Shown: positions 1-9,372, counted from the stretch's first letter. The stretch: DNA of 64,000 bases from Cystobacter fuscus (GCF_002305875.1 NZ_CP022098.1:7068001-7132000), one strand, 5' to 3'. Numbers and translations: made by a program. Notes: generated from the letters alone by a model not told the origin.

Positions 1-209
1 TCGGGCAGGCGGATCGCACCACGATCGGCCGGGCGCGCGTGTCGCCCGAGGCCCTCACGAAGCTCGGCCAGTACCCGGAGCTGGGCCGGCGCGCGGCGAA
101 GGCCTTCCCCCGCGCCACGCTCGTGGAGCTGCCCAACGTGGGACACATCCCCCACTTCGAGGCCCCCGAGAAGTGGCACGAGGCGCTGCTCGGGTTCCTC
201 GGCAAGTGA
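1..209 (+). CDS. alpha/beta hydrolase, C-terminal end (partial)
   Basis: Only the last 68 codons lie in the window; the frame is open to the left edge and stops with TGA at 207-209. The segment ADRTTIGRARV followed by PNVGHIPHFEAPEKWHEALL is the usual C-terminal end of alpha/beta-hydrolase-fold enzymes, and the His of GHIPH would be the catalytic-triad histidine. The nucleophile Ser and acid residue lie outside the window, so the substrate cannot be inferred. The gene converges on the copper-oxidase gene, with stops only 12 bases apart. Confidence 0.75.
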   Translation, partial: GQADRTTIGRARVSPEALTKLGQYPELGRRAAKAFPRATLVELPNVGHIPHFEAPEKWHEALLGFLGK

Positions 210-221
210 GGGGCTGGTGGC

Positions 222-1616
222 TCAGGCGCCGCCGTCGGTGACGCCGGGGTCTGCGTTCACGTCGATGCCGTCGCGCAGCAGCTCAGCCTTCTCGGCGTTG
301 CTCGCCAGGGTGGCCACCGGGTTGTCATACCAGCCCGGATCTCCGTAGCCCTCCAGGTGCTCGCGCACCTTGAGCACCGTGAACATGCCCCCCATGGTGA
401 TGCCTCCGTAGCGGCCCTTGCCGCCCACCATGGGGATGCTGTTGGCCGGCACCGCCATGCCCATGTCCTCCATCTCCCCCATGCCCGTGTGGCCCATCGT
501 CATGTAGTCCGGCAAGAGCTCGCGCACCTTCTCGTCGAAGCCCTCGGGCTCGAGGCCGATGAGGTTGGGCATCCCGTGACCCATCTGGTTCATCACGTGG
601 TGGGTCATGTGGCAGTGCATCGCCCAGTCGCCGGGCTCGTCCGCCACGAACTCGATGCCGCGCGTGCTGCCCACCGGCACCAGCACCGTGGTGTCCGACC
701 ATTGAGCGGACTCGGGGACGCGGCCTCCGTCCGTCTCGGTGATGCGGAACTGGTAGCCGTGCAGGTGGATGGGGTGATGGTCCATGGGGCCGAGGTTGCC
801 CAGCCGGATGCGCACCCGCTGTCCCTTCTTCACCACCAGCGGCGCCGTGCCCGGGAAGGCCTTGCCGTTGATCGTCAGCAGGTTGAAGTCCGTCATCTCG
901 TTGGCATTGGGCCGCCGGGCGCCCGGGTCCAGGCGCCACTCGTGCAGCATCAGCGCGAAGTCCCGGTCCACCCTCGGCCCTCGCGGCTGGCGGGGGTGGA
1001 CGATGAACATGCCCGTCATGCCCAGGGCGATCTGCGTCATCTCGTCGTGGTGCGAGTGGTACATCAGCGTGCCCGACTGGCGCAGGGTGAACTCGTACTT
1101 GAACGTCTCGCCGGGGGCGATGGCCTTCTGGTTGAGTCCCCCCACCCCATCCATGCCATTGGGCAGCAGCAGCCCGTGCCAGTGCACCGTGGTGGGCGCG
1201 GGCAGCCGGTTGGTGACGTAGAAGCGCACGCGGTCGCCTTCCACCGCCTCGATGACCGGGCCATGCACACGGCCGTTGTAGCCCCAGCACCGCGCCTGGA
1301 GCCCCGGCGCGAACTCGTGCTCCACCTCCTGGGCCACCATGTGGAAGACCTTCACGCCGTCCACCACCTTCCAGGGCAGCTTCGTCCCGTTGGGCACCAC
1401 CACCGGCGTGTAGTCCCGGCCGGGCCGCCCCGGGGGCAGGTGCTTGCCACTCGCCTGGGGCCTGCCCGTGTCCGCCGCCGAGCCCTCGCGCGCCGGAGTC
1501 CCGGAGAACGGCTCCTGGGCCCGCGCCCGCGTGGCCGACAACAGCGAGGTCCCGGCCATGCCCAGACCACCGGCGACGAGCAAGCGCCGCCGGCTCAATT
1601 CCTTCTTCTCGCTCAT
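222..1616 (-). CDS. multicopper oxidase, Tat-exported
   Basis: This 464-residue three-domain multicopper oxidase probably acts in the periplasm or at the cell surface, oxidising Cu(I) or a phenolic/metal substrate with reduction of O2 to water. The N-terminus carries a twin-arginine signal (SRRRLLV, residues 8-14) and an Ala-rich cleavage region near ARA-Q34. All copper motifs are visible: HWHG 145-148, YHSHH 186-190, HPIHLHGYQF 281-290 and HCHMTHH 334-340. The methionine-rich tail around 371-390 is a feature of copper-tolerance oxidases of the CopA/CueO type. It is the distal gene of a leftward cassette and overlaps the TolC-like gene by 4 bases (ATGA), so translation is coupled. Laccase activity on other substrates is possible. 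Confidence 0.9.
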   Translation of the reverse strand: MSEKKELSRRRLLVAGGLGMAGTSLLSATRARAQEPFSGTPAREGSAADTGRPQASGKHLPPGRPGRDYTPVVVPNGTKLPWKVVDGVKVFHMVAQEVEHEFAPGLQARCWGYNGRVHGPVIEAVEGDRVRFYVTNRLPAPTTVHWHGLLLPNGMDGVGGLNQKAIAPGETFKYEFTLRQSGTLMYHSHHDEMTQIALGMTGMFIVHPRQPRGPRVDRDFALMLHEWRLDPGARRPNANEMTDFNLLTINGKAFPGTAPLVVKKGQRVRIRLGNLGPMDHHPIHLHGYQFRITETDGGRVPESAQWSDTTVLVPVGSTRGIEFVADEPGDWAMHCHMTHHVMNQMGHGMPNLIGLEPEGFDEKVRELLPDYMTMGHTGMGEMEDMGMAVPANSIPMVGGKGRYGGITMGGMFTVLKVREHLEGYGDPGWYDNPVATLASNAEKAELLRDGIDVNADPGVTDGGA

Positions 1617-2983
1617 CGCGTCCCTCCCGCGTCATCCGTCAGCCGGCCACCCACCGCGTTCTCCAGGGCGTTCCGGGCGTTCCAGTAGTCCCGCAGCGTC
1701 TCCACGTACTCCCGATACGTCCGCACCTCCTCGCGCCGGGCCTCGAGGAGCTGGAACGGGCTCAACACCATGGCGTTGTATTGGAGCTGCGACTGCTCCA
1801 CGACCCGCCGCCGCAGGGGCAACAGCGTCGCCGAGTAGTGCTCCACCAACCGCCGCGCCGTCTGCAGCGCCGCCCGCCGCTGCCGCACCTCGGAGCGGGC
1901 ATCGACCGAGAGCCGTGTCAGCTTCCGCTCGGCCTGGCGCTCGCGCGCCTCCAGCCCCCCGATGAGCGCCTGCCGCTGGTTGAACAGGGGCAGCTCCAAC
2001 ACGAGGCTCGGGCCGATGAGGCGCAGCCCATCCGACTCGCGCTCGGCGTCCACGCCCACCTCCACCGTGCCGAAGAAGCGCGAGCCGCGCGCCAGGGAGA
2101 CGGCCTTCTCCATCAACGCCACGTCCTTGCGCGCGGCGTCGATGTCCAGGCGACGCTCGATCGCGAGCCGCTCCAGGTGCTCCAGGGAGGGCTCCTCTGC
2201 GGGCGGCTCGGGCAGGGGCTCGCTCACGGTCCACTCCGTGTCCTCGCCCCACAACCCGAGCATCCGGTTCAACCGCTCCCGGCTCTCCACGAGCGCCAGT
2301 TCCTCCCGGGCGAGGCCCACGCGGGCCTCCTGCCAGGCGGCGCGCGCGAGGGAGAGATCCAGCTCGGGGATGTTGCCCGCCTCATGTTGCATCCGCGCCA
2401 GCTCGGCCGCCGCCGAGAAGACGGCCACGAGCTGGGTCTGGTAGCGCAGCAGCGTGTCGGCCGCCTGGACCGCCGTATAGGCCTCGCGCGTCTCGGCCAC
2501 CACGGCCAGCGCCTCATGGGCGGTGCGCAGCACGTCCGCCTCGAACTGCTGCCGGGCGATCTGCTTGCGCGCCGGGAGCATGAAGAGATCGAGCACTTCC
2601 TGCACGAGGGAGAACTCGAGGCGGGGACCGGAGCCCGACACGTTGGGGAAGCCGATCGCCGCGCCCAGCGTGGGGTTGCGCAACAGCCCCGCCTCCACCA
2701 TGTCCGCCTGGGAGACGCCGAGCGACTCGTAGGAGGCCTGAAGCCCCGGGTTGTTCACGAGCGCCAGGCGCACAGCTTCCTCGCGCGCGAGTCCATCCTG
2801 GAGGAGGGCATGGACGCGCTCGCGCACGGCCTCGGCCGGAGGCGTGCCCTTCTCCCAACCGGTGGACACTTGCACCCGCTCCTGGACCAGGGCTCCGAGT
2901 TCCGCGTGTCCCCGCTCGGGAGACAGCGTCGCGCAGCCCATGGCGGACAGGCACACGGCCGCCGTGAGCAGGAGGCGGTTCAT
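1613..2983 (-). CDS. TolC/CusC-family outer-membrane efflux lipoprotein
   Basis: This 456-residue outer-membrane factor is the channel part of a tripartite efflux pump. It begins with a lipoprotein signal (AVCLSAMGC, lipidation Cys near residue 17). The rest shows the duplicated long alpha-helical pattern of the family, including REEAVRLALVNNPGLQASYE near 68-87 and heptad-rich helices near 160-240 and 350-440. It sits between a metal-binding lipoprotein (4-base overlap upstream) and a multicopper oxidase (4-base overlap downstream), which suggests heavy-metal, probably copper, efflux. The partner RND pump and membrane-fusion protein are not in this window, so the complex must use components encoded elsewhere. 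Confidence 0.88.
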   Translation of the reverse strand: MNRLLLTAAVCLSAMGCATLSPERGHAELGALVQERVQVSTGWEKGTPPAEAVRERVHALLQDGLAREEAVRLALVNNPGLQASYESLGVSQADMVEAGLLRNPTLGAAIGFPNVSGSGPRLEFSLVQEVLDLFMLPARKQIARQQFEADVLRTAHEALAVVAETREAYTAVQAADTLLRYQTQLVAVFSAAAELARMQHEAGNIPELDLSLARAAWQEARVGLAREELALVESRERLNRMLGLWGEDTEWTVSEPLPEPPAEEPSLEHLERLAIERRLDIDAARKDVALMEKAVSLARGSRFFGTVEVGVDAERESDGLRLIGPSLVLELPLFNQRQALIGGLEARERQAERKLTRLSVDARSEVRQRRAALQTARRLVEHYSATLLPLRRRVVEQSQLQYNAMVLSPFQLLEARREEVRTYREYVETLRDYWNARNALENAVGGRLTDDAGGTR

Positions 2984-3369
2984 GGCGAACCACCCTGCAT
3001 GGAGGACGCGCCCGGCGCCGGCTCCTCACGGGAGGCGCTCTCCTTGGGCGCGGGAGGGGCCTGGAGCACGAGCTTCATCCCGCACTTCGGGCAGCGTCCC
3101 GGCTCGTGCGAGGTGACGTCCCGATGCATGGGACACACGTAGAGGGCCGAGGAGGGCGTTCCGGCATCCGGAGGCTCGGCCTGGGACAACGTGGCGGGAG
3201 GAGCGGCGGCGGGCGAGCCGTGCAGGGCGAGCATGGCCCGCATGGGGGACTCGGAGGCCGCGGGGTTGGAGGGATCCAGCAAGGAAGGGACACGCTCCGC
3301 GGCGCCCAGGGCGCACGCGGACAGACCGAGCGCCAGGGCGCCGGTCAGCAGCTTCATCGAAAGAGACAT
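2980..3369 (-). CDS. heavy-metal-binding-domain lipoprotein
   Basis: This small lipoprotein (129 residues) has a signal ending GLSAC (lipidation at Cys19), an Ala/Pro-rich linker, and a C-terminal heavy-metal-binding domain. The motif is YVCPMHRDVTSHEPGRCPKC near residues 77-96, continuing into GMKLV. This CPMH...CPKCGM zinc-ribbon-like unit is found in periplasmic metal-efflux components such as CusB-type proteins; here it stands alone as a possible metal sensor or chaperone. The gene is translationally coupled to the TolC-like gene (ATGA overlap). The linker shows no other domain. Confidence 0.85.
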   Translation of the reverse strand: MSLSMKLLTGALALGLSACALGAAERVPSLLDPSNPAASESPMRAMLALHGSPAAAPPATLSQAEPPDAGTPSSALYVCPMHRDVTSHEPGRCPKCGMKLVLQAPPAPKESASREEPAPGASSMQGGSP

Positions 3370-3475
3370 GGAAGGTGTTCCGCGAAAGAGATGAGTTGAG
3401 CAACGGCTTCAGGACACACGCCTCGCGTATCCGGAGGGGAGAGAAGCCCTCACGGAGACGGAGTCGGAGACCGGC

Positions 3476-3856
3476 TCAAATCAGCCACTGACGCAGGGTC
3501 AGGAACAGCCGCTCGCGCGGAGGCGGGTCGTGCCCGGAGCGCAAGCGCGGTCCGGGCTGTTCGGGAGCCGAGGGAGCGACCCAGGAGATACCTTCGGGCA
3601 ATTCCACCCAGTGGACCTGGACCTGTGCGTCGACGGCGGGCAGGCGGCCAGCCATGTCCACGGGATGACCCTGGCGCAGCTCACAGCAGTCCTGGGCGAG
3701 CAGCCGGGCGTCCTGCACCTGCTTCTTGCCGGGACACGCCGCGCACGGGGCGACGCGACGGCCGGTGTAACGGCACACCCGCTCACTTCCGCCCGCGAGG
3801 GCGGCCTGCCCCGAGATGAGCAGGGCGAGGAGGAGTGCGGCGAACCGGGCAATCAC
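3476..3856 (-). CDS. secreted Cys-rich protein of unknown function
   Basis: I do not recognise this family. With a GTG start at 3856 (AGGAG lies just upstream but very close) the product is about 126 residues. It begins with a hydrophobic signal peptide (FAALLLALLISGQAALAGG). The mature N-terminus carries cysteines in VCRYTGRRVAPCAACPG, then a CC pair (QDCCELRQG), and a proline/arginine-rich C-terminus. The frame is open upstream to 4150, but that part would overlap the divergent transporter gene, so a start after 3913 is preferred. The position upstream of the copper cassette on the same strand suggests, without proof, a role in metal binding or as a secreted redox protein. Confidence 0.55.
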   Translation of the reverse strand: MIARFAALLLALLISGQAALAGGSERVCRYTGRRVAPCAACPGKKQVQDARLLAQDCCELRQGHPVDMAGRLPAVDAQVQVHWVELPEGISWVAPSAPEQPGPRLRSGHDPPPRERLFLTLRQWLI

Positions 3857-3947
3857 GCTCCTAGCTGTATCGCCCCCGCCAAGGCTTCGCAAGATGGGTG
3901 CCCCGCCGAGCATGGAAACGAGCAGAAGTGATAGGACGGGGGCGCCC

Positions 3948-5210
3948 ATGACCGCTCCCCTTGCATCCGGGGGCCCGCGCCGTGCCGCGTTGGCCTTCAT
4001 CTTCATCACCGTGCTGCTCGACATCCTGGCGATGGGGATGATCATCCCCGTGCTGCCCAAGCTCCTCGTCGGCTTCATGGACGGAGACACGAGCCGGGCG
4101 GCGCGGATGTTCGGCGTGTTCTCCACGGCCTGGGCGCTCATGCAGTTCATCTTCTCGCCGGTGCTCGGGGCGCTGTCGGACCGCTACGGCCGCCGCCGGG
4201 TCATCCTGTTGTCCAACGTGGGCATGGGGCTGGACTACATCCTCATGGCCTGGGCGCCCACGGTGGGCTGGCTGTTCGCGGGCCGCATCATCGCGGGCAT
4301 CACCGCGGCGAGCATCAGCACGGCGAGCGCCTACATCGCGGACGTGACGCCGAGCGACAAGCGCGCCGCGGGCTTCGGGATGCTCGGGGCGGCGTTCGGG
4401 GTGGGCTTCGTGTTGGGGCCCGGACTGGGCGGCCTGCTGGGGGGAATCGATCCGCGCCTGCCCTTCTGGGTGGCGGCCGGGTTGAGCCTGACCAATGCCC
4501 TGTATGGCCTGTTCGTCCTGCCCGAGTCCCTGCCGCCCGAGAAGCGCAAGCCCTTCCGCTGGAGCGGGGCCAATCCGGTGGGCGCCCTGCTGCGGCTGCG
4601 CGCCATGCCCGAGGTGCTGGGGCTGGTGAGCGTGCACTTCCTGAACAACCTGGCCCACATCGCGCTGCCCAGCGTCTTCGTGCTGTACGGCGGCTACCGC
4701 TTCGGCTGGGACGAGCGCGCCGTGGGGCTCGCGCTGGCGGGCTCGGGCCTGTGCTCGCTGGTGGTGCAGGGCGGCCTCGTGCGGCCCGTGGTCAAGCGCC
4801 TGGGCGAGCGGCGCACGTTGATGATGGGGCTGGTGTTCGGCGCGGTGGGCTTCTCCGTCTACGCGCTGGCCCCCACCCCCGCGCTCTTCTGTGGGCTCGG
4901 CATTCCGGTGATGGCCCTGTGGGGGTTCTTCTCGCCGGCGTCGCAGGGGCTGATGACCCGCCGCATCCCGCCCTCCGAGCAGGGCCAGTTCCAGGGCGCG
5001 CTCTCCAGCCTCCTGGGCATCGCGGGCCTCGTGGGCCCCGGGCTCTTCACGCAGACGTTCGCGTACGCCATCGCCCCCGAGCGCGGCGTCCATCAGCCCG
5101 GAGCGCCCTTCCTGTGCGCCGCGCTGCTGTTGATGTTCGCGCTGGCCGTGGCGGTACGGGTCACCCGCGAGCACCAGGAAGCCGTCCCGACGACCAGCCC
5201 CCTGGTGTGA
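3948..5210 (+). CDS. MFS transporter, TCR/Tet-like drug:proton antiporter
   Basis: This 420-residue 12-helix major facilitator resembles tetracycline-type exporters. The first helix (ALAFIFITVLLDILAMGMII) contains the conserved Asp typical of the group. The loop between helices 2 and 3 carries motif A as GALSDRYGRRRVILLS (residues about 85-100), and a glycine/proline-rich helix 5 with GPGLGGLLGG is the antiporter signature region. ATG at 3948 follows AGGACGGGGG and gives an N-terminus of normal length. It is divergent from the Cys-rich secreted protein, with the two starts about 90 bases apart, so one intergenic region likely serves both. The substrate is unknown. Confidence 0.85.
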   Translation: MTAPLASGGPRRAALAFIFITVLLDILAMGMIIPVLPKLLVGFMDGDTSRAARMFGVFSTAWALMQFIFSPVLGALSDRYGRRRVILLSNVGMGLDYILMAWAPTVGWLFAGRIIAGITAASISTASAYIADVTPSDKRAAGFGMLGAAFGVGFVLGPGLGGLLGGIDPRLPFWVAAGLSLTNALYGLFVLPESLPPEKRKPFRWSGANPVGALLRLRAMPEVLGLVSVHFLNNLAHIALPSVFVLYGGYRFGWDERAVGLALAGSGLCSLVVQGGLVRPVVKRLGERRTLMMGLVFGAVGFSVYALAPTPALFCGLGIPVMALWGFFSPASQGLMTRRIPPSEQGQFQGALSSLLGIAGLVGPGLFTQTFAYAIAPERGVHQPGAPFLCAALLLMFALAVAVRVTREHQEAVPTTSPLV

Positions 5211-5368
5211 GGACAGCAGGCGCTCGGCTTGCCCCCGACCGCGCCCCGCGGGGTGGGTAGCTCCCTGGCCAGGGGATGGTCAACGTAGCGGCACCACTCG
5301 CGCGTGTCGTCGCGGTTCCTGGGGAGGGCCCTTCCATTCGCACCGCCGTGACACAGGGAACACGGCCG

Positions 5369-7747
5369 ATGAAGCTGCCTCGAGGCAAGGTGGCGGAGGC
5401 GGTGGGCTTTACCCTGCTCTACATGGCCATCGCCCGGCTGAGCGTCCTCACCCTGGTCGAGGACGGAATCACCGTGATGTGGCCCGTGGCCGGGCTGTCG
5501 CTGGGGGTGCTGCTGCTCCGCGGACGGTGGCTGTGGATCTTCATCGTCCTGGGCGCCCTGGGAGCGAACCTGCTCGCTGGCCTCGACCCGCCCCTGGCGC
5601 TCTGTCTGGCCCTCGCCCACGGGCTGGAGATGTACCTGGCGGCGGTCCTGCTCTCCACGGGGGTGGACTTCAGCCCCTCCCTGCATCGGTTCAAGGACAT
5701 CCTCTTCCTGGGAATGGTGAGCCTGGGCACCACGGCCGTGGGCGCCACCCTGGCCGCCCTCTCCTTCTGGTGGGTAGGCCCTCCGGGAGTCTCTCCGTGG
5801 TGGGTGGCCAGGACATGGTGGTTGGCGGATCAGCTCAGCGTCTGGATCCTGACTCCCGTGGTGCTCATCCTGAGCCGCACGGGTCTCCCCCGGAAGACCA
5901 CCGGAGAGTGGCTCCTGCTCCTGGTGTTCCTGGCCCTGCTCGGGGTCATGGGCTGGCGGGTCTTCCTGACACCCTTCGAAGGCCACTGGCTCGACCTGCC
6001 CTACCTCACCTTCCCCATGCTGCTCTGGATTGCCCTGCGCTTCGGCCCCTTCGGCACCGTGCTCGGCAACCTCCTGGTGGGCACGGTGGCGATCGTGGGG
6101 ACCCTGAGCGGACGCGGCGTGTTCATGATCATGAGCGAGCCCAACCTCTCCCTCCAGCTGTACCTGGGCACGGCGCCCCTCACCAGCCTGCTCCTGGCGG
6201 TCATCACCGAGGATCGGCGCCGCAACGCGGAGCTGGCCCGGAGCAACCAGCAGTGGCTCCAAGCGACCCTGCGGGCGGCCCGCGCCGCGACCTGGGAGTG
6301 GGATGCGATCGGCGACCACATGACCCGCTCGGTGAACCATGATCTGCTCTTCGGCCTGCCGGAGACGCGCAGCGACTGGAACCGCGAGGACTTCCTGTGC
6401 CGCATCCACCCCGAGGATCGGCCCCGGGTGAGCGAGGAGCTGGAGCGAGCGCTGCGCGGGGACGGCTCCTATGAGGCCGAGTTCCGGGTGCCCCAGCCGG
6501 ATGGGAGTGTGCGCTGGCTCGCCTTCCGGGCCACGCCCCGGAGGCAGAAGGAACGATGCGTCGGCCTGAGCGGCGTGGTGCTGGACATCACCCAGCGCAA
6601 GCAGCAGGAGCAGGTGCTCTCCGAGAGCGAGCACCGCTTCCAGCGCCTGGCGGACACCGCCCCCGTGCTGCTCTGGATGTGGGCTCAAGACACGGGCTGC
6701 ACCTACCTCAACCGCCCATGGCTCGACTTCACCCGCCGCCCGCTCGCGGAGCAGCTCGGGGAGGGCTGGCTCGAGGATGTCCACCCCGAGGATCGGCTCC
6801 GGCGCCTCGCGGCCCTGCAAGAGGCCACCCGGGCCCGCCAGCCCTTCGAGGTGGAGTACCGGTTGCGCCACCACACGGGGGACTACCACTGGATGCTGGA
6901 GCAGGCCGTGCCCCGCTTCGCCGGGGAGTCCTTCCTGGGGTTCATCGGCGCGTGCGCGGACGTGCAGCGGCTCAAGGAGGCCGAGGGGCTCGTGCAGGAG
7001 CGCTCCAACCGCCTCGCGGAGCTCAACGCGGAGCTGGCGCGCTCCAACGCGGACCTGGAGCAGTTCGCCTACGTCACCTCGCATGATCTGCGCGAGCCCA
7101 TCCGCATGGTGGCCAGCTACGGCGAGCTGCTGGAGCGCCGGTATGGCGATCGGCTGGACGAGCGCGGCCACAAGTACCTGGGCTACATCATCGAGGGCGC
7201 GCTGCGGCTGCGCGACCTCGTGGATGATCTGCTGGCCTACTCGCGCGCGGGCCGGGGCGATCAACAGCCGGTGGAGAGCTCCGTGGAGCAGGTGCTCCAG
7301 CGCGTCCAGGTCACGCTGCACCAGGCCATCGAGGAGTCGGAGGCCCAGCTCCTCCACGGCGCGCTGCCCACCGTGGAGAGCCTCCCCAGCCAACTGGAGG
7401 TGTTGCTGCAGAACCTCATCGAGAACGCCATCAAATTCCGGAGCGCGGCCCCGCCCCGCATCACCGTGCTGGCCCGCGAGTGCCCGGACGGGTGGGAGTT
7501 CGAGGTGCAGGACAACGGAATTGGCATCGAGCCGCAGTACCTGGAGCGCATCTTCGGGCTGTTCCAGCGGCTGCACAGCCGGGAACAGTACCCCGGCACG
7601 GGCATGGGGCTGGCCATCTGCAAGCGCATCGTGGAGCGCCACGGCGGGCGCATCTGGGCCACCTCGGTACCGGGCCAGGGCACGTCCATCCACTTCACGC
7701 TCCGCCAGAAGCCCCGCCCGGCCGGCGGTCCGAGGGCCCTGGCATGA
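5369..7747 (+). CDS. MASE1-PAS-PAS sensor histidine kinase
   Basis: This is a 792-residue membrane sensor kinase. Residues 1-290 hold about eight hydrophobic helices matching a MASE1 sensor, including GITVMWPVAGLSLGVLLLRG. They are followed by two PAS/PAC units (about 310-425 and 430-545), a coiled linker, a HisKA helix with phospho-acceptor His572 (YVTSHDLREPIRMV) and a HATPase domain with NAIKF, DNGIGI and GTGMGLAI boxes. The phytochrome-like HisKA sequence usually pairs with Rcp1-type response regulators, and such a domain begins the next gene. ATG 5369 has GGGAA upstream. The stop codon overlaps the downstream ATG (ATGA at 7744-7747), so the pair is translationally coupled. Confidence 0.88.
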   Translation: MKLPRGKVAEAVGFTLLYMAIARLSVLTLVEDGITVMWPVAGLSLGVLLLRGRWLWIFIVLGALGANLLAGLDPPLALCLALAHGLEMYLAAVLLSTGVDFSPSLHRFKDILFLGMVSLGTTAVGATLAALSFWWVGPPGVSPWWVARTWWLADQLSVWILTPVVLILSRTGLPRKTTGEWLLLLVFLALLGVMGWRVFLTPFEGHWLDLPYLTFPMLLWIALRFGPFGTVLGNLLVGTVAIVGTLSGRGVFMIMSEPNLSLQLYLGTAPLTSLLLAVITEDRRRNAELARSNQQWLQATLRAARAATWEWDAIGDHMTRSVNHDLLFGLPETRSDWNREDFLCRIHPEDRPRVSEELERALRGDGSYEAEFRVPQPDGSVRWLAFRATPRRQKERCVGLSGVVLDITQRKQQEQVLSESEHRFQRLADTAPVLLWMWAQDTGCTYLNRPWLDFTRRPLAEQLGEGWLEDVHPEDRLRRLAALQEATRARQPFEVEYRLRHHTGDYHWMLEQAVPRFAGESFLGFIGACADVQRLKEAEGLVQERSNRLAELNAELARSNADLEQFAYVTSHDLREPIRMVASYGELLERRYGDRLDERGHKYLGYIIEGALRLRDLVDDLLAYSRAGRGDQQPVESSVEQVLQRVQVTLHQAIEESEAQLLHGALPTVESLPSQLEVLLQNLIENAIKFRSAAPPRITVLARECPDGWEFEVQDNGIGIEPQYLERIFGLFQRLHSREQYPGTGMGLAICKRIVERHGGRIWATSVPGQGTSIHFTLRQKPRPAGGPRALA

Positions 7748-9372
7748 TGCTCCCCATCGAGGTGCTGCTCGTCGAGGACAACCCGGCCGACGCGGACCTC
7801 ACCCGGGAGGCGCTGGCCGAGAGCAAGCTGCTGGTCAACCTGGAGGTGGTGGATGACGGGGAGAAGGCGGAGTCCTATCTGCTGCGGCTGCCTCCCTATG
7901 AGAAGGCCGTCCACCCGCACCTCGTGCTGCTGGACCTGAACCTGCCCCGTCGCAACGGGCGGGAGGTGCTGCGCACCATCCGCAGCACGCCCACGCTCAA
8001 GCACATCCCCGTGGTGGTGCTCAGCTCCTCCAACACGGAGATGGACGTGCTGAAGACCTACGGGCTGGGCGCCAACTGCTACGTGGTGAAGCCCGTGCGC
8101 TTCACGGACTTCTTCGAGATCGTCCGCATCGTGGGAGAGTTCTGGTTCACGGTGGTGCGCCTGCCCCCGCCCGAGCTTTGCACGGGAGAGCCGAGCACAC
8201 CGTCTCCGCTGCCGAAGCTGCCCGCCACGCCCATGGAGACCCCGCTCCAGGTGCTGCTGGTGGAGGACAACCCGGGGGACGCCGACCTGGTGCGCGAGTA
8301 CCTGGAGCCGCACCCGGCCTGGACACTGAGCGTCCGCGGCACGCTGCGCGAGGCGCTGGAGTTCGCCGCGGCCCAGCGCGTGGACGTGGTGCTGCTGGAC
8401 CTGGGCCTGCCGGACTGCCAGGGGCTGAACTCGCTGGAGCAGATGGTGGAGCAGCTGCCCACCACCCCCATCGTCGTGCTGACCGGCCACGAGGGCTCCA
8501 CACTGGGGCGGGTGATGGTGCGCGCCGGAGCCCAGGACTACCTGGAGAAGGACAGGCTGGACGGCAACCTGTTGACGCGCTCCATTGCCTACTCGGTGGA
8601 GCGGGCCTGGGCCAGCCGGGAACGGGATGCACTGCTGGCCCGTGCCAACGTGGCCCGGGAGCGCGCCGAGGACGCGGTGCTGCTCCGGGATGAGTTCCTC
8701 TCCGTGGCCTCCCATGAGCTGAAGACGCCGCTCACCACCTTGTTGCTGCAACAGCAGATGGTGGAGCGCGCGCTGGCGCAGGGCGGGAGGGCACCCGACC
8801 GGGACAGCCTGCAGCAGCGCACGTTGGCCATGCACAAGCAGTGCGAGCGGCTCTCCCGGCTGGTGGACTCCCTGCTGGACGTGTCCCGGCTCAGCACGGG
8901 GCGGATGATGCTGGAGCGGAGCCGGGTCGAGCTGACTCAGCTGGCCCGCGAGTGCATCGAGCGGCTGTCCCCCCAGGTGGAGGCCTCGGGTGGCACGGTG
9001 TCGCTGGAGGCGCCCACTCCCGTGGAGGGCAACTGGGACCGGTTCCGCCTGGAGCAGGTGGTGGTGAACCTGCTGACCAACGCCCTCAAATATGGAGAGG
9101 GCAAGCCCGTGGAACTCATCGTCCGCCGGGAGGGCGAGAGCGCCGTGCTGGTGGTGCGGGACCACGGCATGGGCATCCGGGAGGAGGACCAGCGGCGCAT
9201 CTTCGACCGCTTCGAGCGGGCGGCGCCGGCGCGGCACTTCGGCGGGGTGGGGCTGGGCCTCTACATCACCCGGCAGATCGTCAACGCCCACGCGGGGACC
9301 ATCGAGGTGACGAGCAAGCCGGGCGAGGGCTCCACCTTCAAGGTCCGCCTGCCGCTGCGGACCCAGGCCTGA
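7744..9372 (+). CDS. REC-REC-histidine kinase fusion
   Basis: A single open frame of 542 residues encodes a complete Rcp1-like receiver (1-150, phospho-Asp64 in LVLLDLNLP, Lys of VVKPVRF), then a Pro/Thr-rich linker. A second receiver follows (about 168-285, Asp219 in VLLDLGLP), then a HisKA helix with His324 (SVASHELKTPL) and a HATPase domain (NALKYGE, DHGMGI, GVGLGLYI). The first receiver is probably the target of the upstream coupled kinase. The second receiver plus kinase resembles proteins usually encoded separately. The internal ATG at 8233 has no ribosome binding site and there is no stop in the linker, so a genuine fusion is favoured. The family is soluble: no membrane segment is seen. 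Confidence 0.85.
   Translation: MMLPIEVLLVEDNPADADLTREALAESKLLVNLEVVDDGEKAESYLLRLPPYEKAVHPHLVLLDLNLPRRNGREVLRTIRSTPTLKHIPVVVLSSSNTEMDVLKTYGLGANCYVVKPVRFTDFFEIVRIVGEFWFTVVRLPPPELCTGEPSTPSPLPKLPATPMETPLQVLLVEDNPGDADLVREYLEPHPAWTLSVRGTLREALEFAAAQRVDVVLLDLGLPDCQGLNSLEQMVEQLPTTPIVVLTGHEGSTLGRVMVRAGAQDYLEKDRLDGNLLTRSIAYSVERAWASRERDALLARANVARERAEDAVLLRDEFLSVASHELKTPLTTLLLQQQMVERALAQGGRAPDRDSLQQRTLAMHKQCERLSRLVDSLLDVSRLSTGRMMLERSRVELTQLARECIERLSPQVEASGGTVSLEAPTPVEGNWDRFRLEQVVVNLLTNALKYGEGKPVELIVRREGESAVLVVRDHGMGIREEDQRRIFDRFERAAPARHFGGVGLGLYITRQIVNAHAGTIEVTSKPGEGSTFKVRLPLRTQA

Noticed and set aside
8233-9372. Independent gene start for the second receiver-kinase at the internal ATG
   Set aside because: No ribosome binding site and no stop in the preceding frame; kept as an alternative only.
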